The notes beneath the pieces are model-generated. The model was not told where the DNA came from, searched no databases, and saw only the letters and a program-made list of their open reading frames with translations. Below, one piece after another: positions 1 to 6,840 of a stretch of 24,926 nt of DNA; positions within the stretch are counted from its first letter, which is position 1, and the number at the start of each line of letters is the position of its first letter. Both the position numbers and the translations under genes were made by a program. Source of the DNA: Chrysochromulina tobinii (Eukaryota > Haptophyta > Prymnesiales > Chrysochromulinaceae); contig JWZX01002452.1 of NCBI GenBank assembly GCA_001275005.1, positions 1 to 24,926 on the forward strand, given 5' to 3'.

Positions 1-24
1 GCCCGCGCGCCGCGGCGCGCGGGC
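1..24. repeat. 24-bp perfect GC palindrome at the window edge
   Basis: The first 24 bases read the same on both strands and consist only of G and C. The palindrome may continue to the left of the window. It lies downstream of the minus-strand coiled-coil gene, in a very GC-rich stretch. No function is evident; it could form a hairpin or cruciform. Confidence 0.85.
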
Positions 25-143
25 CCGCCGGGGGTTACTTTCGGGTTTGCGCTTTTTCGAGCATAGCGGCGCTTTTGCGAGGCGCTTTTGCGGGATTGGC
101 TCAGACTGGGGCTCCCGGCCCCGCGTCTTTCGCGGAGGCGGCC

Positions 144-203
144 GGCGCGTGGGCCTTCGGCGCGTGGGCCTGCGGCGCGTGGGCCTGCGGCGCTGGGGCT
201 GCT
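144..203. repeat. 15-bp tandem repeat, three units plus a degenerate fourth
   Basis: The unit ggcgcgtgggcctgc is present at 144-158 (one mismatch), 159-173 and 174-188, followed by a diverged partial copy at 189-203. The 15-bp period keeps reading frame. On the minus strand one frame would read as repeated APQAH / APKAH. The rest of 1-291 is GC-rich spacer downstream of the first gene, with no gene I can identify. Confidence 0.8.
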
Positions 204-291
204 AGTTCTCTCTTGTGCCGACTCCAAGACGCGGCCCTGTCGAGAGCTGCCGCTTGCCGGGGCGCCGTGGCGGGCAGCGGCGCGTACGAAA

Positions 292-1458
292 TCAGGCCTT
301 TGGCTGGGCGTCATACTGGGCGCGTGCTTGGGTGCGGGGATGCCTGGCATTGAGCGTCGGCTTGTAGAACGAAATGCGATCTCCCTTCGAATCTCCCTTC
401 GACTCTCCCTCGGGCTGCGGCGCGGGCTGCACGGGCGGACGGGTGGCGGCTTGCGAAGCGGCCTGGGAGAACATAGTATCGGAGTGGATCTCTGAGGTCA
501 TCTCAGAGTCTGCGCGCTCCAAGGCTTGCCTTGGGCGCCGCTGAGCGCCTTCCGCGTTCGCCTCCCGGGCGGCGGCAGCACGTGCGAGGTGCGCGGCCGT
601 GCCTGTGCCTGCCAAGGTTCGCTGCTGAGCCTCTTGGAAGCCTAACCGCGCTCGCTGCTCCACCCGAGCCGCGTATTCCTGGGCCGCCGCCGCCGCCGCC
701 GCCGCGTTGGCCATGACCTTTGCCTTGGACGCCGCGTCCTGTCCAACCTTCCATACGGCGAGCCGTTCTTGTTTGTGTCTGAGCGCCCCCATCTGCGCCC
801 CCAGCAGCGCCGCGCTCGCCGCCTGCACCCGCTGCACTCCTTGCGCTCGCTTCTCGCTCCATGCGGCAACGCGGCTCTGCGCCTCACGATAGAGGCCGCG
901 CTTGAGCTCCTCAGTGAGACTGTCCACCTCGTTACGGCGGCGCACGAGCTGCTCGGCCGCGACGACGCTCTCCTGCTCCTGCCTCGCAAGGAGCTGACGC
1001 ATGTACAGACGCACGGCTTCCTGCCTCACCGTCCGAGCTTCGGCCGGCGATTCAAATGCAGCTCGTCGGTCGATGGTCACTCGCCCTGTCATTGGCGGTG
1101 CAGTCATTGGACGATGCTCAGATCTGCGAGCCCGTGATGCCGAGGCCAGTTGATCGCGCACTGAGGTGGGCGCTCTGTGCACCCCATGGACACCTGCACT
1201 GAGCACCGCGTTGGCTGAGATGCTCGCCGTGCTGCCCTTGGGTTCATAGCCCGTGTAGGCCATAGCCCGTGCTGCCGTCAGCTGTGCCATCCGTGTGAGC
1301 AAGTCATAGTCGTCCAGTGCCGCAAGAGGCTGGCCGAAGCCCCACTCGACCGAGAAGTTGCGTGGGATGGTGCCGCTGCCAGCCTCAATCCGAGCCCCTA
1401 GCCCATCGTCCAACTCGATCGCTTTGCGGATGTGCATGGGAACGGTGTGCATCGGCAT
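292..1458 (-). CDS. Ala/Arg-rich coiled-coil protein of unknown function
   Basis: I do not recognise a family. The open frame extends to a GTG at 1521, but the first ATG is at 1458 (MPMHTVPMHIRK), giving 388 residues. The N-terminal third is mixed. An HRPMTAPP motif lies near residue 116. From about residue 140 to 310 the protein is rich in Ala, Arg, Gln and Glu with heptad-like spacing, so a long helix or coiled coil is likely. An alanine run (about residues 251-259) comes from a GCC trinucleotide tract near 690-705. The tail is Pro-, Ser- and Lys-rich with a small ESKGDSKGD repeat, probably disordered. There is no signal peptide or membrane segment. It lies head to tail with the armadillo gene, 162 bp away. 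HRPMTAPP-type motifs occur in algal ciliary proteins, but that is only a hint. The C-terminus may differ if a splice or frame change near the end leads into the repeat at 144-203. Confidence 0.7.
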   Translation of the reverse strand: MPMHTVPMHIRKAIELDDGLGARIEAGSGTIPRNFSVEWGFGQPLAALDDYDLLTRMAQLTAARAMAYTGYEPKGSTASISANAVLSAGVHGVHRAPTSVRDQLASASRARRSEHRPMTAPPMTGRVTIDRRAAFESPAEARTVRQEAVRLYMRQLLARQEQESVVAAEQLVRRRNEVDSLTEELKRGLYREAQSRVAAWSEKRAQGVQRVQAASAALLGAQMGALRHKQERLAVWKVGQDAASKAKVMANAAAAAAAAQEYAARVEQRARLGFQEAQQRTLAGTGTAAHLARAAAAREANAEGAQRRPRQALERADSEMTSEIHSDTMFSQAASQAATRPPVQPAPQPEGESKGDSKGDRISFYKPTLNARHPRTQARAQYDAQPKA

Positions 1459-1620
1459 GATGGATCTCCTTGGATGTGGTAGAACCGGCGGCTCGCATGG
1501 GCTCGCAATCGGAACGGACACTGTGAAATATCAGCAAGTGTGAAAAAATGGAAGGGGAGTCTTTGTGCAGTAAAAAAACATGGAACATAGTACACTCCAC
1601 GCCCTACATAGGTTGATGGT

Positions 1621-2667
1621 CTAACTCTGCGGCGGCTTCGAGCCCTGAAGGATCTCCTGCTGCGCTTGCCGGAGCGGCTCCGTGCACATGCCGACCGTGA
1701 GCGCGAGCGAGAGAAGCTTCTTAAAGCCCTGCCGCTTCGGATTCGCATCAGTCTCAGGGCCAAGTTCCGGCCCGAGTAGGTTGAGGATGGCGCCGGCCGC
1801 ACACACCTGGGACTGGACGTCATCGCCAAAAAGAAGATCTGTGAGCGGCACGACAGCGCCGAGCTCGCGGATCTCGCGCCGCGCCGACGTCTCGCGCGAC
1901 AGGTTCTGCAGCGCGCCCGCGGCCGAGCCGCACACGGCAGCGCTCGGCGTGCGAAGCAACGAAACGAGCGGCGCGATGCCCTCCAGCCGCCGGATAAGTC
2001 GAATGGCCTCCGGCTCGGACGAGATGTTGTGCACAGCGCCGACCGCGCGGGTGATCACCTTCAGCGATGACGACGAGAGCAGCGGCAGCACCGCAGGGAT
2101 GGCGCCCATCTCGCGCACGTATGATCGGCCCTCGGTCTGGAAGCAAATGGATTGGATGGCACCTGCCGCATTCGCCTGAAGGTCGAGCTCGGGCGCACCC
2201 AACAGCGCGATGAGCGGCAGCACGCCACCTGCGGCTATGATGCGCGCCACATTGTCGCGCTCGTAGCACACGTTGAGCACCACGTTGGCCGCCTCGCCGA
2301 GCACGGGCGGCGATCGCTGCTCACCGAGCACGCGTACGAGGTCAGGCACGATGAGCTCGCCGAGCCGGACGCGGTTCTCATACTTGCGCGAAAGGATCTT
2401 GAGCGTCTTGAGCACCCGCAGCGCCATGTCGTCCGGCGCCATCACGGCGACGTTGGTCATCAGCGCGACGACATCCGTCAGGTCGTCCGGCGTCTGGCTG
2501 ACAAAGTTGGCAGACTTGCTCGCGTCCTCGTTGGCAGCCACAAACTGCTGCAGAACGTTCTGAAGCTTGACTGGGCGCGACGTCGCCACGCGCGGCTCCG
2601 AGTGCAGAAGCTGGCGTAGCTTGCTGAGATTGGACTCCGCGCGGCTCTCGACATCGGCCATGGACAT
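1621..2667 (-). CDS. Armadillo-repeat protein
   Basis: The 348-residue product contains about five consecutive armadillo repeats over roughly residues 100-300. Each has the pattern of three helices with conserved hydrophobics and phrases such as AAGGVLPLIALL, EMGAIPAVLPLL and ELGAVVPLTDLLF, and NAAGAIQSI or SAAGALQNLS in the third helix. Such repeats form a superhelical protein-binding surface, as in Vac8, importin alpha and ARM-repeat ciliary proteins. The first about 95 residues are helical and less conserved. There is no importin-beta-binding domain, F-box or U-box, so the partner cannot be inferred. The frame runs up to a GTG at 2682; I take the ATG at 2667, and a second ATG at 2661 in a CCATGG context is equally possible. 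It is divergent from protochlorophyllide reductase copy 1, with 147-234 bp between start codons depending on the start used. Confidence 0.88.
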   Translation of the reverse strand: MSMADVESRAESNLSKLRQLLHSEPRVATSRPVKLQNVLQQFVAANEDASKSANFVSQTPDDLTDVVALMTNVAVMAPDDMALRVLKTLKILSRKYENRVRLGELIVPDLVRVLGEQRSPPVLGEAANVVLNVCYERDNVARIIAAGGVLPLIALLGAPELDLQANAAGAIQSICFQTEGRSYVREMGAIPAVLPLLSSSSLKVITRAVGAVHNISSEPEAIRLIRRLEGIAPLVSLLRTPSAAVCGSAAGALQNLSRETSARREIRELGAVVPLTDLLFGDDVQSQVCAAGAILNLLGPELGPETDANPKRQGFKKLLSLALTVGMCTEPLRQAQQEILQGSKPPQS

Positions 2668-2814
2668 ACAGTTAACATTCACTTTGAGGAATGCGCAGGC
2701 CGCTTTTCACGATTCGACAGGGATTCGACGAGAAAGACATGACACCCTCGACGACCCTTTAGCTCGCAGAGCCTTGGGTGTTTCACACGTTGATTCGGGT
2801 GCACATCCGAAGCA

Positions 2815-4161
2815 ATGCAAATGACATCGAGATCTCATTTCAAGTTTCAGGAGCTCGTCGGTCGAGCTGCACGAGAGTTCATCGGGACGAGGGACTTCAT
2901 AATGTCGCTGCTCTCTGTCGGACTATTCCCGCTGCTCGCGCTGCTGAACGCGCCGCTGCAGGCGCCGGTGGTGCGCCGCGTGCAAGCGCCGATTCGCGCC
3001 GCGGTCAGCAACCCGGACCGCGTTGTGGGACAGGTGGCGCCTCCGAATCCGACGAGTGTGCTGTTGGGTACCAAGCTGTACGACGGCAAGAAGGAGCTGC
3101 CGCCAATCTGGGGTGGTCTCAAGGTGGGCACGCGCCGGCTGGTCGTGATCACCGGGGCCTCTTCGGGCCTCGGCCTGTGGGCCGCCAAGGCGCTCGCTGA
3201 CAAGAAGAACTACTTCGTCATCTGCGCCGTGCGAGATCCTGAGAAGATGGACCGTGCGGCCAAGGAGATTGGCATCAAGCGCAGCGACTACATCGCGATG
3301 AAGCTGGAGCTCGGCTCGCTGCAGAGCGTCAGGGACTTTGTGGACAATCTCAAGACCTTCACACCGGTGCGCCCGATCAATCACCTCATCTGCAACGCGG
3401 CCGTCTACCGCCCGGCCGACCCCGTGCCGGCATGGACTGACGATGGTTACGAGATGTCGTTTGGCGTCAATCACCTGGGGCACTTCCTGCTGTGCCAGCT
3501 GATGCTACCCGAGCTCAAGCGCGCAAAGAATGCGCGGCTGTGCATCGTGGGCTCGATTACGGGCAACAGCAACACCATCGGCGGCGGCCTCGTGTACCCT
3601 CGTGCGGAGATCGGCGAGCTCGAGGGATTGCGACAGGGTCCGGGCGCTGAGATGGTGGACGGCGGCAAGTTTGACGGTGCCAAAGCTTACAAAGACGCGA
3701 AGGCGCTCAACATGATGACCATCACTGAGCTGCACAAGCGCTTCCATGACACTACGGGCATCACCTTCTCGTCCATGTACCCAGGCTGTATCGCGGAGAC
3801 CAACTTGTTCCGCGAGAAGCGCCAATGGTTCAAGACGATCTTCCCGCTCTTCATGAAGTACGTGACGGGCGGGTACGTGCCTGAGGCCGAGGCTGGCCAG
3901 CGCCTTGCCCAGGTCATCGACGACCCGGAGTGCGACAAGCAGAGCGGCGTCTACTGGAGCTGGAACGGCAACGCGCAGCAGGTGGGGCTCGCCTCGCGCG
4001 TCCTCAATAAGCAAACTGGTAAGTGGGAAGTCCAGGTGCAGGGCGCGGGCGGCTCGGGCGGCAAGATCTTCGTCAACCAGTTCTCGGGCATGATCAGCGA
4101 CAGCCGCAGGGCCAAGCTGCAGTATGACTACTCCATGGACCTCGTCAAGGACTACTTGTAG
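2815..4161 (+). CDS. POR: Light-dependent protochlorophyllide oxidoreductase, copy 1
   Basis: This enzyme reduces protochlorophyllide to chlorophyllide with NADPH in light, in the plastid. From the ATG at 2815 the product has 448 residues. A likelier start is the ATG at 2902, giving the signal-peptide-like leader MSLLSVGLFPLLALLNAPLQ. An Arg/Pro/Val-rich transit-like region follows. The short-chain dehydrogenase core shows TGASSGLG (residues 113-120, nucleotide binding), CNAAVY (193-198), catalytic YKDAK (Tyr292, Lys296) and the POR signature YPGCIAETNLFR with the conserved Cys325. The C-terminal end VKDYL is shared with copy 2 at 20394-21641. Copy 1 differs by a longer linker before the C-terminus (around residues 390-418) and by its leader. 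The leader fits import into a secondary plastid, but the cleavage sites are inferred. The core identification is secure. Confidence 0.95.
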   Translation: MQMTSRSHFKFQELVGRAAREFIGTRDFIMSLLSVGLFPLLALLNAPLQAPVVRRVQAPIRAAVSNPDRVVGQVAPPNPTSVLLGTKLYDGKKELPPIWGGLKVGTRRLVVITGASSGLGLWAAKALADKKNYFVICAVRDPEKMDRAAKEIGIKRSDYIAMKLELGSLQSVRDFVDNLKTFTPVRPINHLICNAAVYRPADPVPAWTDDGYEMSFGVNHLGHFLLCQLMLPELKRAKNARLCIVGSITGNSNTIGGGLVYPRAEIGELEGLRQGPGAEMVDGGKFDGAKAYKDAKALNMMTITELHKRFHDTTGITFSSMYPGCIAETNLFREKRQWFKTIFPLFMKYVTGGYVPEAEAGQRLAQVIDDPECDKQSGVYWSWNGNAQQVGLASRVLNKQTGKWEVQVQGAGGSGGKIFVNQFSGMISDSRRAKLQYDYSMDLVKDYL

Positions 4162-5015
4162 AGACAGAGTAGCGATGCGCGTGTAGCTGTAGGAGGCAGA
4201 CCGGACAGACAATTGAGGCGGAGGAAAGGTGACAACAGTGAGCGCAGCAGCAACCAGCACGACACCTCAGATCAGCAGCTTCCGGTTGCTTCCTGTAGAG
4301 ATAGCGCGCGCGAGAGATGAGCCGCCAAGGCGCAAGGGCAGACGGGTCGCGCCTGTCCTGCACGGGTACAAAAGCTCATACAGTAACATGTCGTGTTGCA
4401 ATGTGGTGTCGCGGAAAGCGCGTGGGAGGTCATTACGCTTTCCTCGTCCGCGTCGTCACGAATTATTTCAATTTTGGAATTTATTGGAACGCGCGTTTCC
4501 CGGTGGTGCGTGGAGCGTGGCCGCACGACGACGACCCGCCGCCGGACCGGCGTCGCCGCGCGACGGGCCGCGCCGGCTTGCGGCGGGGCGGGGACCGGGG
4601 TGCTCCGGGGGTGGCTGAGCCGCGGGAGCGCGGGACCGGCGTATAGGGTCCGCGCCCGGCGCGTTCCTCATACACATGCGTTCTCACCAACTTACCAGTT
4701 CTCGACTTTATAGTATTGCGTGCTCGACTTTATAGTATTGCGGGATCTAATCATCAGCTCGCAGCGCCTACATGAACTGGTGCGGAGTCGAGCGGATCAG
4801 TTACTGCACCATCACCCACATGAGCGTGTATGTCGCGTCGGTCTTCAGTCTTGTGAGGCCCCACGGATGTATGAGCATCAGATGTATCACAACCGGGGGT
4901 ATCTAGAGTGCGCCGCAACGTGAGGCTCGAGCGTTGAGTTGAGGGCTGCCCCCAGCCGCGGATTCTCACCACGCAGGGATAGTGATGTCACTGGTTTTCA
5001 TCGTGAGACCGCAAC
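4162..5015. other. Long spacer between converging genes, with a GC-rich block
   Basis: I find no convincing gene here. The stretch holds 3' flank of the reductase, a GC-dominated block of about 160 bp (roughly 4497-4660), and a short tandem repeat at 4701-4742. Open frames over the GC block are low-complexity Arg/Pro/Ala translations found on both strands, typical of GC-rich non-coding sequence. Confidence 0.6.
4701..4742. repeat. 20-bp direct repeat, two copies, 22-bp period
   Basis: The sequence ctcgactttatagtattgcg is present exactly at 4701-4720 and 4723-4742, separated by two bases. It is much more AT-rich than the GC block just upstream. It lies in the 3' spacer of the minus-strand thioredoxin-like gene. 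No function is evident. Confidence 0.95.
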
Positions 5016-5492
5016 TCACACCTCATCCTTGGCTGCGTCCGGAGCCCCAACGGCCAAAGTCGTCTTCTTGTACTTGTGTTCGTCATTCTTGCCGTTCTCT
5101 TTCAGGAAGCCCAGCACTTGTTCTTCCAGCTTTTCGACTGCAGGCAAGTCGTCCTTTAGTGGAACCATTTCAGCCTGGCGAGCACGGGAGTTGAAGATGA
5201 GCAGCCGGGGTACCATGCGCTTGCGCACGTTGAACTCGGACGCAAAGGCCTTCACACTGTCCACGTCTGCCACCGCAAACTGCACCGCAGACATCTTCAT
5301 GGATAGTCTCTCGATCAGACCTATGGCAGCCTCGCCATCCTCGCCTTTGGATGCAGAATTGAAGAGCACGCCCCAAACAATTGAATCCTGCATCACCGTT
5401 GCCTCGAAGGCTTCATCGGATTCAATCGTCTGCACGCTCGCGCGTGCGAGTGGCACGAGTAGGAACAGCAGGATTGATCTGGGCACGGCCAT
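5016..5492 (-). CDS. Secretory thioredoxin-fold protein lacking all cysteines
   Basis: The 158-residue product starts with a clear signal peptide (MAVPRSILLFLLVPLARA, about residues 1-18). Residues 21-135 follow the thioredoxin/PDI fold: a first strand (IVWGVLFNSA), a long helix, the strand QFAVADVDSVKAFASEFNV, and the cis-proline loop RMVPRLLIF (Pro95). Where an active protein has WCxxC there is SASKGED (46-52), and the whole protein contains no cysteine. It therefore cannot do thiol-disulfide exchange. A role in substrate or partner binding, as for redox-inactive PDI-like domains, is inference. The C-terminus is AKDEV, reminiscent of the KDEL-type ER retention signal but not a canonical one. 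A charged Lys-rich stretch (residues 128-143) precedes it. It lies about 200 bp upstream of the ankyrin gene's stop on the same strand. Confidence 0.8.
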   Translation of the reverse strand: MAVPRSILLFLLVPLARASVQTIESDEAFEATVMQDSIVWGVLFNSASKGEDGEAAIGLIERLSMKMSAVQFAVADVDSVKAFASEFNVRKRMVPRLLIFNSRARQAEMVPLKDDLPAVEKLEEQVLGFLKENGKNDEHKYKKTTLAVGAPDAAKDEV

Positions 5493-5666
5493 GTCTCCGC
5501 CGACCCTGGATCGATCTTGTTACGTTCTCGGTCGCCTTTGTCGCAAGGGGCTGAGAGCGAGCCCCTTGTTTGTCGACGCGTTTCGTTTGCTACTGTGAAC
5601 GTTGAGGTGTGAATTGTTTTATTACATGTAGCGAGAGCTGCGAAGCGGTCTAAGTGCACTCCTTGT

Positions 5667-5704
5667 ACGCTCTCTATTTCATACTAGAACGCTCTCTATT
5701 TCAT
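5667..5704. repeat. 16-bp direct repeat, 22-bp period
   Basis: The sequence acgctctctatttcat occurs at 5667-5682 and 5689-5704. The second copy overlaps the stop codon and last codons of the minus-strand ankyrin gene, so the duplication spans the end of the coding region and its 3' flank. Confidence 0.9.
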
Positions 5705-6625
5705 TTTCGGCTGCTGAATCGTGAATCGGCCCGTGGCGCGTCTCACCACGCTACCCCACCACTTTTGGATGACATGGCCCAAACGCCCGATCGGGCCCGT
5801 CGGCTCGGCCCCGTGCGCTCGGAGCAGGCGTGCCACTGCTCGGTGGCCTGCTCGCTCGGCAAGTCGCCGCGCGGTCTGGCCCTGGAGGTCGTGCTTCTCG
5901 AGGATCGCTGCAGCGCTCGAAGCGTTGAGAAGGGCTTCCACAGCGGCAGCATGGCCGCGCTGCGCGGCGTGGTGGAGCGGCGTCCGAGCGGAGCTGTCGA
6001 GAGCTGTCGCAGCGGCCCCTGCGCCGAGGAGTACCTGGATAACCGCGGTGTGGCCCATCAGACTCGCCCCGTGTAAAGCCGACATCTTGGCCTCATCAGC
6101 CTGGGCGTCCACTGCAGCGCCCGCATCGCACAGCGCCTTGACGATCTCCACGTGGCCCTCAGCAGCTGCGAGCTGGAGAGCGGTGACGCGCCGGTCGCTA
6201 GTGGAGTCGACGGCGACGCCAGACTGAAGGAGCAGACGCACGGCGTCATGATGCCCACGTGAAGCACTGTAGTGAAGAGCTGTTCGCCCATGATCATCAA
6301 CAGCATGAGGGTTCGCACCAGCGTCAAGCAGATCGCCGAGCACATCGGCGTGGCCCTGACCGGCCGCCCACAGCACAGCGGTCATTCCATCGTGATCAGA
6401 GCGCGTCTCGAGTGGCGCACCGCGCGCCAAGAGTCCCATGGTTGCCTCTCTATGGCCAAGGTACGTGGAAAGATGCAAAGCGGTGAGTGCGTTATCATCG
6501 AGTGTGTCGAAGGCTGCGCCAGCCTCAATCACTGCCGCGAGCTGCGTGATATTATTCTGTTGTACGGCATCGTGCAGCGGAGTGGCCGCGACTAGCGCAA
6601 CTAAAGCCAACGCGGAGAAGCTCAT
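5696..6625 (-). CDS. Secretory-pathway ankyrin-repeat protein
   Basis: The 309-residue product begins with a short hydrophobic leader, MSFSALALVALVAA, which looks like a signal peptide, and goes straight into about eight ankyrin repeats (residues 15-275). The repeats show the standard pattern (TPLHxAA...GHxxxVxxLLxAGA), for example TALHYSASRGHHDAVRLLL and TPLHHAAQRGHAAAVEALL. The tail (about 276-309) is basic and contains KWWGSVVRR. Ankyrin proteins are mostly cytosolic, so the leader is notable. If it is cleaved, the repeats would face the ER lumen or the outside; alternatively the leader packs as the first repeat helix. The binding partner cannot be told. The ATG at 6625 is the only good start. 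The gene is divergent from the SAP/chromo-like gene, with 215 bp between start codons. Confidence 0.9.
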   Translation of the reverse strand: MSFSALALVALVAATPLHDAVQQNNITQLAAVIEAGAAFDTLDDNALTALHLSTYLGHREATMGLLARGAPLETRSDHDGMTAVLWAAGQGHADVLGDLLDAGANPHAVDDHGRTALHYSASRGHHDAVRLLLQSGVAVDSTSDRRVTALQLAAAEGHVEIVKALCDAGAAVDAQADEAKMSALHGASLMGHTAVIQVLLGAGAAATALDSSARTPLHHAAQRGHAAAVEALLNASSAAAILEKHDLQGQTARRLAERAGHRAVARLLRAHGAEPTGPIGRLGHVIQKWWGSVVRRATGRFTIQQPKMK

Positions 6626-6840
6626 GTTTGCGAAACTTAGTGTGTGAGGTGTTCAGAAACTTAAGCCAAGTCGGCGACTCACAATTTGAGAATTCCACGC
6701 GAAACTAAACCTGAGCTGACTCGACATCCACGTGCGTTACAGTGTACGAGATGACGACCGCCATCAGAATGGCTCCAACTGTGCACTGGCGTGGGCTGGA
6801 CGGTTCTTTCCCCATTTAGTCCTACCAAAGCAGCAGCAGC

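Noticed and set aside
1682-2619. Long plus-strand frames opposite the armadillo gene
   Set aside because: They are antisense shadows of a GC-rich gene with biased third codon positions; only the minus strand gives recognisable repeats.
2815-2901. First 29 codons of reductase copy 1 as part of the mature leader
   Set aside because: They are not hydrophobic and would bury the signal-like leader that starts at 2902; kept in the feature span only because the ATG at 2815 is in frame.
4229-4713. Overlapping frames on both strands in the GC-rich spacer
   Set aside because: All are Arg/Pro/Gly/Ala-rich products of GC-only sequence, with no domain or consistent start.
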